Position numbers and translations under genes: made by a program | Source: Oceanobacillus_B kapialis | GTDB taxonomy: Bacteria > Bacillota > Bacilli > Bacillales > Amphibacillaceae | DNA: 64,000 nucleotides | Reading direction: 5' to 3' (one strand) | Assembly (NCBI RefSeq): GCF_042685265.1 | Contig: NZ_JBHUMX010000045.1 | The notes under the pieces: model-generated | What the model saw: the letters and a program-made list of their open reading frames with translations, nothing else | Databases searched by the model: none | Told to the model about the DNA's origin: nothing | Part shown: positions 53,283 to 61,230 of the stretch, piece after piece | How positions within the stretch are numbered: position 1 is the first letter of the stretch | Layout: each line of letters begins with the position of its first letter

Positions 53283-53864
53283 TTATATATGAAAAGTATT
53301 AATTATATTTTCTACTGCGTCTGATTTATAAATTTGTTTTCCATATTCTATCAAACGATACGAAGTAATAATACTCGGACTTGAATACTCTGACATGATT
53401 GCTATGATATCTTCTTTGTTCATTTCTTCTAAATCATCATCGTCTAAAAGCATATAATAGGTGTCTTGCATAAAATATACCTGACCACCATTCATACCGA
53501 TTTGGTGTAAATAAGCAGACACTTGAATGATGTTTTCAAAGTCAGAGAATGAAAAAATTAACTCTTTACTTTCATCCAATGTGACTTTCATCTCGATATA
53601 GTCCTCATCCCAATCCATGTTTTCAAATTTTTGTGTAACAATAACGTGCATGCCTTGTGCTTGCATTAGATGAACTTGTACAAGTAGTTCACCCTCCAGC
53701 TCAAAATCAAGTTCTGAACTCGCTTCGTACATCATATCACTAAATAGGTTTTGGACGCTTATTGCATCATGCCACAAATTTTCTTTCGTAAACCCGCGTT
53801 CAATCAAATCATCAAACGTTAAAAAAATGGTGAACTGGTTATCAGACACTCTTTCTATCCGCAT
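53283..53864 (-). CDS. mecB: MecB (YpbH), ClpC adaptor paralogue of MecA
   Basis: MecA/YpbH proteins hand substrates to ClpCP. The N-terminal substrate-binding half (MRIERVSDNQFTIFLTFDDL) and a C-terminal ClpC-binding half (about 100-190) are both present. 193 residues, the YpbH length rather than MecA (218). Gene order next to ypbE-ypbD-recS supports ypbH. GGAGGAGG lies before the ATG, and a promoter-like site upstream. Confidence 0.87.
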   Translation of the reverse strand: MRIERVSDNQFTIFLTFDDLIERGFTKENLWHDAISVQNLFSDMMYEASSELDFELEGELLVQVHLMQAQGMHVIVTQKFENMDWDEDYIEMKVTLDESKELIFSFSDFENIIQVSAYLHQIGMNGGQVYFMQDTYYMLLDDDDLEEMNKEDIIAIMSEYSSPSIITSYRLIEYGKQIYKSDAVENIINTFHI

Positions 53865-53925
53865 ATAGCATCCTCCTCCAAATAATCATCTGTCTAAAGC
53901 GATTTTATTGTTTTCTTTTATAAAG

Positions 53926-53953
53926 TATATACGTTTAACCACATGGCATACAA
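53926..53953 (-). promoter_or_regulatory. Candidate sigma-A promoter of mecB
   Basis: TTGTAT (53948-53953) and TATATA (53926-53931) are 16 bases apart on the minus strand, about 60 bases above the mecB start. The remaining part of the 345-base gene-free stretch 53865-54209 holds the possible LysM remnant described separately. Confidence 0.4.
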
Positions 53954-54024
53954 CACCATAAAACCGTATTAAATAGCTAAAATTATCCTGGCTAACGCTG
54001 TAGTTATAAAGCCGGTTCTCTATA

Positions 54025-54105
54025 CTATATGCTAATGGTCAGCAAGTTGAACTTGACAGTTGTATTTTTCACCTTTTCAATCATTTGCCTAATACGAGAC
54101 TCTTA
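54025..54105 (-). pseudogene. Possible LysM-domain remnant of ypbE
   Basis: The minus-strand frame from about 54099 reads SRIRQMIEKVKNTTVKFNLL then TISI and a stop at 54025. This resembles the second half of a LysM domain (IEKVKxANxLxSNxLxVGQ). It has no start with a ribosome site, and its frame differs from the YpbE-like gene upstream, so at least one frameshift plus stops separate the two. The likeness is by eye only. Confidence 0.4.
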
Positions 54106-54209
54106 CTCAAGTGGGTATAACTGTAGTATAGCAGGATTATATCCAACAATTAATGAACTAGTAAAAAATAATTCAATTTGCTCCTGTCACAGCAAAAGCG
54201 CTGGGTGCC

Positions 54210-54491
54210 CTAACCTGCAAAATAAACCCCGGCCAATATACACAGTATTAGGACTATGACAATTGTCAGCCTTAACAACGACCTACTGAATTTAAGTTTG
54301 GCCCGTTTTTGGCTTTTATTGTGTATTTCTTTTCTAGGAGGTAAGTTTAACAAATCTATCTCATCTTCTCTAGGGTGACTTTCATAAACTTCTTTTTCTG
54401 CAGGGTCAGGTGCATCTGAATGCTCTAACTCCAAGAAAATCTTGCGTAGCTCGTCTGCTTGATCTTCGGAATCTTTTGTTTGATGACTCAT
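54210..54491 (-). CDS. ypbE: YpbE-like N-terminal fragment: acidic cytosolic part plus membrane helix
   Basis: 93 residues: a charged cytosolic part with the segment EIDLLNLPPRKEIHNKS, a basic stretch, one membrane helix (about 70-91), and a stop right after the helix. YpbE proteins have this layout followed by an exported LysM domain, which is missing. The gene is well placed: its ATG overlaps the ypbD stop (ATGA) behind GGGAGGG, so it may still be translated. It could be a true short protein or the front of a broken gene. Confidence 0.6.
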   Translation of the reverse strand: MSHQTKDSEDQADELRKIFLELEHSDAPDPAEKEVYESHPREDEIDLLNLPPRKEIHNKSQKRAKLKFSRSLLRLTIVIVLILCILAGVYFAG

Positions 54492-55069
54492 TGATTCATC
54501 CCTCCCTTGTAAAAGCGAATAGTCAAACCTAAAAGAAAATCTACAATAAAATGTGCTGTAATGGTTACAATCAAATTCCCGGTTTGCTCAAACAAATAAC
54601 CAATATAAAAACTGACCAAAAGAACGGAAATAAAAAGAACAGGCTTTTTTAAATAACGTATATGGACCAATGCAAATAAAATACTAGCAATGATATATCC
54701 AAAAGAGGTCTGTATGACCCCTCTAAAAAGTAGTTCTTCACTACATGCAACAAAGAATGAGAGAAGAAAAATAAAACCTACGGACTGCTTTTTAAATAGA
54801 CGCTCATTTATTCCACCATCATTGAATGCTGCATGTGGCAATGTAATGAAAAGCAGGATGTCTATCAAGACGATTAGTATCCCTGGGAGCATACCGAAAT
54901 AGACTATTTCCTCAGGATCCCACTTAAAGTAGTGCATCCAGTCGGTGAAAGAATCAAATAAAAACAAGCTAAGAAAGATTGCAATCGCCACAAGAAGGAA
55001 CTGTGAAATCATTACTTGTTTCCTTAGTTCCTGATCAGTCAACTTAGCTATGATATCGCGTTGGCTCAT
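54488..55069 (-). CDS. ypbD: CPBP-family intramembrane protease (YpbD)
   Basis: Membrane protein with about six segments, Abi/CAAX-protease family; the substrate is unknown. The catalytic motif EELLFRGVIQ and the later ALVHIRY and HFIVDFLLG supply the glutamates and histidines of the family. 193 residues. Both ends overlap neighbours as ATGA (recS upstream, ypbE downstream), so it belongs to a coupled ypbB-recS-ypbD-ypbE operon. Confidence 0.9.
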   Translation of the reverse strand: MSQRDIIAKLTDQELRKQVMISQFLLVAIAIFLSLFLFDSFTDWMHYFKWDPEEIVYFGMLPGILIVLIDILLFITLPHAAFNDGGINERLFKKQSVGFIFLLSFFVACSEELLFRGVIQTSFGYIIASILFALVHIRYLKKPVLFISVLLVSFYIGYLFEQTGNLIVTITAHFIVDFLLGLTIRFYKGGMNQ

Positions 55070-56607
55070 GATAATTGTTCCACCAGTAATAATTTTTTAA
55101 GCTTTTCTTCCCAAGAATATTGGCTTTCCCTTGTTTGCTGTAATTGTTTAGGCTTCCAGTTTTCCCAAGAAAATCCGCAATTAGTACAACATTGCTCCTT
55201 TGCTGGGGTAAAGGTCTGTTGAAAATCTTGATAAAGCTTTTTTCGTAAGCAACCACCTGTATGGTATACCCATTCCATTACTTCCTTCAGCTGTTTATCC
55301 TTTATGAGGAAACGCTCTTCACACTTCTTGCAAATCGCATGATAGGCTTCTTTCCACTTCTTATCACTATACAAAATTTCATTCTCTTCAGTTAGAATCC
55401 CGTGTTTTTCTAATTGATATCGTAAGAATCGCCATTTGGATTCTGTAAGCTGGAATAACAATACATTTTCTTGATCACTTGATGGTAAAGAAATATTCTC
55501 CTCAACCATTGCTTTTAAGTGGTTAAACACAGATGAAATCTCGCCTTTTGTTGGGAGTTCTCCTTTTATAATATTTTTCGGTAAGTAAACGTCTCCCTCA
55601 GAAAATAACAACAAGCTCACACTAGCTTTGTTATCACGGCCTGCTCTGCCAACTTCTTGAATGTAGGCCTCTATCTGTGGTGTTAAATGGTAATGTATAA
55701 CCAAGCGAACGTTCTTTTTGTTAATTCCCATCCCAAAAGCACTGGTACAACAAATAGCATCTAACTGACCATTCATGAATTGCTGCTGAATAATAATGCG
55801 ATCATGTGACTCCATACCTCCATGATAAAAAGCAACACGGCGGTTTGTCTGACTACTTAATAAAGCTGATATATTCTCTGCTTCTAGTCTGCTAGAAAAA
55901 TAAATAATGGTGGGAACAGAATAGGAGTTTAGCAAAGAAACGATTCTTTCTTGCTTTTCTTTGTCACCTGACATATGTTCTACGCAAAAAGCTATATTTG
56001 GTTTATCTATCGGGTATAAATGCTTTGTCATATTCGGTCTATTTAAGAAGGTTAGTATATCCCGTTGAACAATCTCTGTAACGGTAGCACTAAGAGCAAG
56101 CACAGTGGGGTCTCCTAAAGAAGAAATGATTTCTTTTAGCTTTAAATAATCGGGTCTAAATTCATGCCCCCACTGGGAAATACAGTGTGCTTCATCTACC
56201 ACAAATAGGCGAACACCTACCTGATTTAGCTTTCGTTGCAAATTAGGACGTTGAAGCAACTCTGGTGATATATAAATTAATTGATACCTATGTAACTCGT
56301 TCCATATTTTCTTTCTTTGCTTTGGTTCCATAAAACTATTTATCGCAACCACGTTTTTTATATTTAATGCTTTAAGTTGTTTTACTTGATCCATCATAAG
56401 GGAAATAAGTGGCGAAACAACCACTGTGAGACCTTCTTGAAGCAAAGCTGGTAACTGATAACAGATAGACTTACCAGAACCAGTTGGAAGCACCCCCATT
56501 ACGTCCTGTCTATTCAATATATCCTCAATGATTTCTTTTTGTCCTTGTCGAAATGATGAATAGCCAAAGTATGTTTCCAACTTCTTCTCTAAGTCTAGTT
56601 TAGACAC
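55066..56607 (-). CDS. recS: RecQ-family DNA helicase, short bacillar type (RecS)
   Basis: 3'-5' helicase for recombination repair. Walker A LPTGSGKS (40-47), VDEAHCISQWGHEFRPDY and the motif VI sequence QEVGRAGRD are present. The C-terminal zinc/RQC-like part has cysteines in CKKCEERF and CCTNCGF. No HRDC domain; 513 residues fits RecS (YpbC, 496) rather than the longer RecQ (YocI). GTG start inside the end of ypbB. Confidence 0.93.
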   Translation of the reverse strand: MSKLDLEKKLETYFGYSSFRQGQKEIIEDILNRQDVMGVLPTGSGKSICYQLPALLQEGLTVVVSPLISLMMDQVKQLKALNIKNVVAINSFMEPKQRKKIWNELHRYQLIYISPELLQRPNLQRKLNQVGVRLFVVDEAHCISQWGHEFRPDYLKLKEIISSLGDPTVLALSATVTEIVQRDILTFLNRPNMTKHLYPIDKPNIAFCVEHMSGDKEKQERIVSLLNSYSVPTIIYFSSRLEAENISALLSSQTNRRVAFYHGGMESHDRIIIQQQFMNGQLDAICCTSAFGMGINKKNVRLVIHYHLTPQIEAYIQEVGRAGRDNKASVSLLLFSEGDVYLPKNIIKGELPTKGEISSVFNHLKAMVEENISLPSSDQENVLLFQLTESKWRFLRYQLEKHGILTEENEILYSDKKWKEAYHAICKKCEERFLIKDKQLKEVMEWVYHTGGCLRKKLYQDFQQTFTPAKEQCCTNCGFSWENWKPKQLQQTRESQYSWEEKLKKLLLVEQLS

Positions 56608-57673
56608 TAATATCCCTCACTTGCTGTATATTCTTATAACAGGCAATCAATAAACGTATTTGAAAATAACTTGTTTCTTTTTCAGTAAGTCCTTTTATCT
56701 CTTTTAGTTTGTTAGAGGCTGCTTTCTCAATTGCCTGTAAAATATCTTCCTGAATATGAAGAGGGACATAACGCTCAATTGGGAAGTCTGTTTGATAAAG
56801 TGCAATCTCAACTACATGATCTTGAATGGTATTAATACGTAAATTCCTAACAATAGCGATGTCTTCCATAGAATAATTTTTGTGAAGTAATTCTGACGTT
56901 TTGTAGGCAGAATCGGTCAACAATCGCTTTTTTGTACCTTCCACTACCATGTTAGAAAGTAGTGGAAAGGAATCATGAGTTTGTTTCATTTGTTCAAGTA
57001 TAGCATGTGAAATACCTGTTACGTAAAGTTGCGAATCTTCAATTCTCATATGGTAGGTTTTAGCTAACTGTTCCCAACTCATGCCATAATATTGATGCCC
57101 GCTCAATCTGTCAATAAAGATGGAAGCTTCTTCTTCTTTAAATTTCTGCAGAATTTCAAATAACTCGTTATGTAATTCTTCCAAATAAGAACGAAGGCGA
57201 TCCTTTTGTAATTTATATTGGTCTTTTACCCAGCTTTCTATTAGCGGGTTATCCACTACAGGTATAAAGGAAAAATGCTTCATTGCTACGTTAGAGAAGG
57301 TTTGGACAAGTAAAGTTAGTCGGTCTAGAAAGATTGTTGCTGCATCTTTATATTTTAAGCCGTTAAAATAATGAAACGGGAGGCGGTCTTTTTGTTCAAG
57401 CAGCCAAGACTTACCCTTTTCGGTTATTTCTAAGGTGAATGTACTTGCATGCTGTGTTAATAAACCTTCGTCACTAAGTTCTGCTATTGTTCGGTTATAA
57501 GCAGTACGATCTAATTTCTTATGGATGCTATAGTACTTCGTGATTTTATACAAGTGAATGTCCTGTACGGTTTGAACGGACTTTTTCCCCGTGATAATGT
57601 GATAGATTGCCGATTCTGTTCGATCGGTGGACAATCTACTACAACAAGCTAGCACGATTCCTTTAAGTAACAA
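56600..57673 (-). CDS. ypbB: YpbB, helix-turn-helix protein of the recS operon
   Basis: About 357 helical residues with no recognised enzymatic motif; YpbB homologues have a C-terminal helix-turn-helix region and always sit before recS. The frame runs on to 57931, but that part overlaps the ferredoxin gene and reads as noise. I place the start at TTG 57673, eight bases after GGGGGAGGGGG; an ATG at 57694 lies inside that site. Its 3' end overlaps recS by 8 bases. A role in DNA repair is inferred from the partner. Confidence 0.82.
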   Translation of the reverse strand: MLLKGIVLACCSRLSTDRTESAIYHIITGKKSVQTVQDIHLYKITKYYSIHKKLDRTAYNRTIAELSDEGLLTQHASTFTLEITEKGKSWLLEQKDRLPFHYFNGLKYKDAATIFLDRLTLLVQTFSNVAMKHFSFIPVVDNPLIESWVKDQYKLQKDRLRSYLEELHNELFEILQKFKEEEASIFIDRLSGHQYYGMSWEQLAKTYHMRIEDSQLYVTGISHAILEQMKQTHDSFPLLSNMVVEGTKKRLLTDSAYKTSELLHKNYSMEDIAIVRNLRINTIQDHVVEIALYQTDFPIERYVPLHIQEDILQAIEKAASNKLKEIKGLTEKETSYFQIRLLIACYKNIQQVRDISV

Positions 57674-57817
57674 TGTAACTGCCCCCTCCCCCATAAAATG
57701 ATGTCTAGTACCATTATAATAAATGGTAGCTTGAAAAGAAAGATAAGCCCACCTGTTGTAATATATAGAATTCAGGCTTAAAATAGATGAAGTAAATTTA
57801 CTAGTGGAGGTGGAGTC

Positions 57818-58072
57818 GTGCCAAAATACACCATTGTAGATATTGAAACCTGTATAGCCTGTGGTGCGTGTGGTGCAGCTGCCCCAGACATATATGATTA
57901 TGATGATGAAGGCATTGCATTTGTTAGACACGATGATAACAGTGGTACCATCAAGATAAGCTCAGAACTAGAAGATGATATGTTGGATGCTTACGAAGGA
58001 TGTCCGACTGATTCTGTTAAGCTTTCTTCAGAGCCTTTTTACGGAGACCCATTGAGATTTGAAGACACTTAA
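57818..58072 (+). CDS. fer: Ferredoxin, single 4Fe-4S type
   Basis: Small electron carrier. Cluster ligands are C12-x2-C15-x2-C18 in CIACGACG and C62 in GCPTDSV; the second cluster motif is lost, as in B. subtilis Fer. 84 residues, very acidic. The start is GTG after GGAGGTGGA. Divergent from ypbB, as in B. subtilis. Confidence 0.95.
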   Translation: MPKYTIVDIETCIACGACGAAAPDIYDYDDEGIAFVRHDDNSGTIKISSELEDDMLDAYEGCPTDSVKLSSEPFYGDPLRFEDT

Positions 58073-58139
58073 TTTTCGTTAAGGTAAATAGAGAATTTTT
58101 TCAAAAGAGAAAAAGGGTTTATAGACCTCCACACAGATA

Positions 58140-58290
58140 AAGTGAAACTTCATTTGGTGGGAGTGTTACTCTCTCCACCCCAAATGTTAGTTGACCAAAT
58201 CGAACCTATACTGGCTGTTACCCTCCACTTAGAATGCTTGAGTGCTTTCCACTTACTTGAGGTAGGGATCTTACTGGCTGTTAAAGCGGG
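58140..58290. repeat. Structured intergenic element with internal direct repeats
   Basis: Between fer and rsiX. A strong hairpin (58151-58186; CATTTGG with CCAAATG, then TGG/CCA and GAGT/ACTC around a three-base loop) is followed by two copies of TACTGGCTGTTA (58209-58220 and 58272-58283, 63 bases apart). Between them TCCACTTA and CTTGAG each occur twice. No frame of useful length is open. This pattern suggests a dispersed repeat or a structured RNA; I cannot name it. Confidence 0.55.
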
Positions 58291-58301
58291 ATAAAATCTT
58301 T

Positions 58302-58343
58302 AATAAGAGCCGAATGGGATACCATACCCATTCGGCTCTTATT
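58302..58343. terminator. Two-way terminator between fer and rsiX
   Basis: A perfect 17-bp stem (58302-58318 with 58327-58343) with an 8-base loop. Short T-rich ends on both sides serve the two convergent genes. Confidence 0.8.
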
Positions 58344-58367
58344 TATGATAATTCTTCTCTCTCGCTA

Positions 58368-59531
58368 TTATTGGAGCATAATAGGATTCACAGCATCTGG
58401 CACCTGGAGAGGTTCAGACAAATCATAATATCCTAAATTATCGTCAGGAACATTGCTGAATTTTACCGTATCATATCCGAAGCTATTGGCAGTCATTAGA
58501 ATAGATTCAACCATAATAGTCGCTGTTCGATTATCTTGAACATTAAATGCATTCTCTATCGTAATTTCAAGTTGCTCCTCTTGGTCTACGGTGGAAAATT
58601 CGACTTCTTCTGGAATCGTTGGAAAAATATGATAGCTCTGATCTCCACTCTTCATTTCTATTAGAGCTTGCTCTATTGTTGTATACTCGTCAAGCGGGAC
58701 CTGTACAAGCATATTCACATTTTCATTACTGTACAATTTATACGCAGTATTTTTTTTATTTAACGGAAGCTCCTGAATCGTACCGAATTGTCCGAGGCTT
58801 ATACCTGCAGGATTCGTAAACACAACTTTTTCCAAACCATATGGTGTAAACATCGTACTCAGTTGGTCTTCAAACATATTTGCTACGGAAGAACCCCCTC
58901 CTAGACTAAAGTCGTCCGGGAGAGCCACGTTTACTTGTTTATTTTGCTCGTCTATTTCGAACGTTGCCCCTTTAAATAAATAAATAGGAACAACAGGAAC
59001 GTGTTTGTTCATATAACTCTCCAGCTCATTATAATATTTTTCTTTTGTTTCTTGTGCTGGTACGATAAAGGAAACAGGTATCACATATTGTAGTTGAGGA
59101 TCACTTGTTGCAGCATGAATAATTGTAGAATGATCATCCGTGTGCTGTACAAACATCCCTGCATTTCCTGCCATGCTACCCTGCTCAGTATTCATTTCTC
59201 CTTCTGCTGTAGAACTTTCCTCATGAAAAGCTTCATTCTCCGCCGTGTAAGTAGCCGTGTCTTGCTGTTGGCTACTTTCCATTAAATTATTCTGTAGAAA
59301 ATTTCCATTCGAAAAGAGAAAGGAAAGAAAAATTAAGACACTTACTGCAAGCACTGTACTTGTAATAGGAATCCATCGTTTTCGTTTAGGGGGTTTGAAG
59401 TGTGTTTTGTTCTGATGAATCTTTGCGTATATCTGTTGTCTTATTTCTTCTTTTTCTCGTTGGTCCTTAACTTGAGGCATCTCTGAAAGTTGCTCTGTGA
59501 GTTTATCATATTTCTGCTGATCTGACGGCAC
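58368..59531 (-). CDS. rsiX: RsiX, membrane anti-sigma factor for SigX
   Basis: Holds SigX at the membrane. The cytosolic part (about 1-46) is charged and helical, one membrane segment covers about 48-70, and a large exported part (to 387) contains two GerMN-like beta regions I can only guess at. B. subtilis RsiX has about 368 residues. GTG start shares a base with the sigX stop (TAGTG), so the two are made together. The exported region is Gln/Glu-rich near 85-125. Confidence 0.88.
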   Translation of the reverse strand: MPSDQQKYDKLTEQLSEMPQVKDQREKEEIRQQIYAKIHQNKTHFKPPKRKRWIPITSTVLAVSVLIFLSFLFSNGNFLQNNLMESSQQQDTATYTAENEAFHEESSTAEGEMNTEQGSMAGNAGMFVQHTDDHSTIIHAATSDPQLQYVIPVSFIVPAQETKEKYYNELESYMNKHVPVVPIYLFKGATFEIDEQNKQVNVALPDDFSLGGGSSVANMFEDQLSTMFTPYGLEKVVFTNPAGISLGQFGTIQELPLNKKNTAYKLYSNENVNMLVQVPLDEYTTIEQALIEMKSGDQSYHIFPTIPEEVEFSTVDQEEQLEITIENAFNVQDNRTATIMVESILMTANSFGYDTVKFSNVPDDNLGYYDLSEPLQVPDAVNPIMLQ

Positions 59532-60064
59532 TACAGTTCCCCTCCTTTCTCTTGATCTTGCTCAATATGCTTTCTTAAAGTTTTTAATCCTCTATGTTGC
59601 GTTGTTTTCACTTTACTGGTAGTGAAATTCAGTATTTCCGCTGTTTCCTGAATGGAAAATGACTGAATATACCTTAATACCAGGACACTTTTTTGATCAA
59701 TTGTGCAATAATCAAGGTATGTATAAAGCTTCTTTACTTGCTCATTTGTGATTGCAAATTCTTCTGGAAGAGGCTGATTATCCGGAAAGTAATGGCTCTT
59801 TTTACTCCAGTCAAAATACTCAGCAATTCGATCACGGGTACGTTTTTTTCGACGAAAATAATCAAGACAAACATGTCGCGCGATAGAGAATAACCATGTT
59901 TTCACAGTACTATCCCCTCTAAATCGCTCTGAGGATTGAAGCACTTTCACATAAACCTCTTGTACTAAATCTTCCGTTAACTGCCTATCCTTAACCATAT
60001 AAAATATAAATTGGTATAAATCCTGATGATGATGTTCATAAAGTTCATCAAAAACGACCTTCAT
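59531..60064 (-). CDS. sigX: ECF-type RNA polymerase sigma factor SigX
   Basis: Controls cell envelope charge and defence against cationic peptides in B. subtilis. Region 2 (DLYQFIFYMVKDRQLTEDLV) and region 4 (RYIQSFSIQETAEILNFTTS) are typical; 177 residues. Start set at ATG 60064 after GGGGGATC; a TTG 18 bases upstream precedes the site. An almost perfect sigma-X promoter lies directly upstream, which supports the name. Confidence 0.93.
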   Translation of the reverse strand: MKVVFDELYEHHHQDLYQFIFYMVKDRQLTEDLVQEVYVKVLQSSERFRGDSTVKTWLFSIARHVCLDYFRRKKRTRDRIAEYFDWSKKSHYFPDNQPLPEEFAITNEQVKKLYTYLDYCTIDQKSVLVLRYIQSFSIQETAEILNFTTSKVKTTQHRGLKTLRKHIEQDQEKGGEL

Positions 60065-60089
60065 AAAAGATCCCCCGTTCAAATAGTTA

Positions 60090-60116
60090 GTCGTTTGTCT
60101 AGATTAAAACGTTACA
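60090..60116 (-). promoter_or_regulatory. Autoregulatory sigma-X promoter of sigX-rsiX
   Basis: TGTAAC (60111-60116) and CGAC (60090-60093) on the minus strand are 17 bases apart. This is the -35/-10 pattern of B. subtilis sigma-X promoters, including that of sigX. It ends 25 bases before the start codon. Confidence 0.75.
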
Positions 60117-60164
60117 GTCTAGCTACACTATATGCCAGCAGGCAAGTTTTAAGCAAGTTAATAG

Positions 60165-60203
60165 AAAAAAGATGATCCGTCTTATTCGTAATCATCCTTT
60201 TTA
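60165..60203 (-). terminator. Terminator below the ECF S-component gene
   Basis: GATGAT/ATCATC arms (60171-60176 with 60191-60196), extended by A/T pairs, then six T on the minus strand. It separates the transporter pair from sigX. Confidence 0.7.
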
Positions 60204-60220
60204 AAACAAAAATAATATTC

Positions 60221-60739
60221 TTAAATATCCCTAGTCATATTAGGGAAGTTACTGTTTATATATCTTTTAAAGAGAAAGTTGAAGACAGGGTAAAATAGCA
60301 AAATAAATAATGCATTGCCTACAGCATGTTGAGTATCGAAGGGTAATCCAGCAAGATAATACGGCCAAAAATGCCCACTTATTTGGTAGCTTGTCAAAGA
60401 GATAACCAATCCATACAAAAATCCACAAAGAGAGGCATAGACAGCAAGCAAGGCAATAGGAGCATTACTTAACTGTTTTCTTAGAATGCCACTTATTAAT
60501 CCAATTAATGCCCAGGAAATGAACTGCCAAACGGCCCAAATTCCCATACCGAGTAACATATTTGAAAGAAAGGTAACTAAAATTGCTAACAGCATAGCGG
60601 ATATAGGACCTAGTAACAAACCACATATAATTATAAGTGATGTTACTGGCTGCACATTTGGCAGGAATGCGAATATATACCTGCCGAGTACAGCTAAAGA
60701 AGCTAATATTGCTAACAAGGTCAACTTATAGCTATTCAC
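60221..60739 (-). CDS. ECF transporter S component (substrate-binding membrane protein)
   Basis: About 172 residues with six membrane segments, N-terminal LAILASLAVLGRYIF, LLLGPISAMLLAILVTFLSN and GMGIWAVWQFISWAL, the pattern of ECF S components (vitamin uptake with shared EcfAA'T). EcfA/T genes are not nearby, as usual for group II. I put the start at GTG 60739, eight bases after GGAAG and 5 bases past the upstream stop; a GTG at 60754 overlaps that stop but has no site. The linked DUF4430 lipoprotein suggests cobalamin or a related compound. Confidence 0.75.
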   Translation of the reverse strand: MNSYKLTLLAILASLAVLGRYIFAFLPNVQPVTSLIIICGLLLGPISAMLLAILVTFLSNMLLGMGIWAVWQFISWALIGLISGILRKQLSNAPIALLAVYASLCGFLYGLVISLTSYQISGHFWPYYLAGLPFDTQHAVGNALFILLFYPVFNFLFKRYINSNFPNMTRDI

Positions 60740-60744
60740 GCTGT

Positions 60745-61179
60745 TTACTTCCACTTTTGAAAGTCAAAATTCACTTCATCGCCAGGTTGCAACTCATAAT
60801 CTGCCGCACCGACGGTAGCTTCTTCCCCATTTACAGTATAGATCCATGCCCTTGATTCATCATCTTCGGAAGATACGCGTTCTATTGAGGTAATAAACTT
60901 TCCAGTTTCATCTGTTTCCACATAAAAATTATCTTGTAATACCTCTAATAAAATGTCTCCTTCTTTTACAGGTATCTCTTTCTCATGAATATATTCTTCC
61001 CCTTGATCCTTTGTTAAGGTAATTCTTACAGTGTCTTCTGCTTGTTCTGTAGTTTGATTACTTTCGGATTGTTGAGAATTAGAGTTAGGAGTAGTATCCT
61101 GGTTTGTTCCAGAACCACAGCCAGTTAAAAGTAGAAAGATAAGTAAAAATGTCGCTGTTTTCCATACTATTTTGTACAT
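60745..61179 (-). CDS. DUF4430 (transcobalamin-like C-terminal) lipoprotein
   Basis: 144 residues. A signal peptide with lipobox LLTGC (Cys about 20) anchors it outside, then a Ser/Asn/Gln linker (about 22-48) and a DUF4430 domain (about 50-144). DUF4430 is the fold also found at the end of transcobalamin/intrinsic factor; the SRAWIYTVNGEEA and LQPGDEVNFDF parts are typical. Start at ATG 61179 after GGAGGAGA. Just upstream of the S component, so it may hand substrate to it. The ligand is unknown. Confidence 0.8.
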   Translation of the reverse strand: MYKIVWKTATFLLIFLLLTGCGSGTNQDTTPNSNSQQSESNQTTEQAEDTVRITLTKDQGEEYIHEKEIPVKEGDILLEVLQDNFYVETDETGKFITSIERVSSEDDESRAWIYTVNGEEATVGAADYELQPGDEVNFDFQKWK

Positions 61180-61230
61180 CGTATCTCCTCCAATCAAACT
61201 TTCATTCAGTATCATTATAAATAAAACAAC

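Noticed and set aside
54029..54259. Plus-strand frame of 76 codons
   Set aside because: No ribosome site and no recognisable domain; the minus strand better explains the region as the tail of a decayed ypbE.
57674..57931. N-terminal extension of ypbB by 86 codons
   Set aside because: It lies antisense to the ferredoxin gene, is rich in Tyr/Ser/Ile without domain character, and a strong GGGGGAGGGGG site sits before the TTG at 57673.
58140..58290. Short gene in the repeated intergenic element
   Set aside because: Stops occur in every frame within 20-30 codons and there is no ribosome site, so coding is unlikely.
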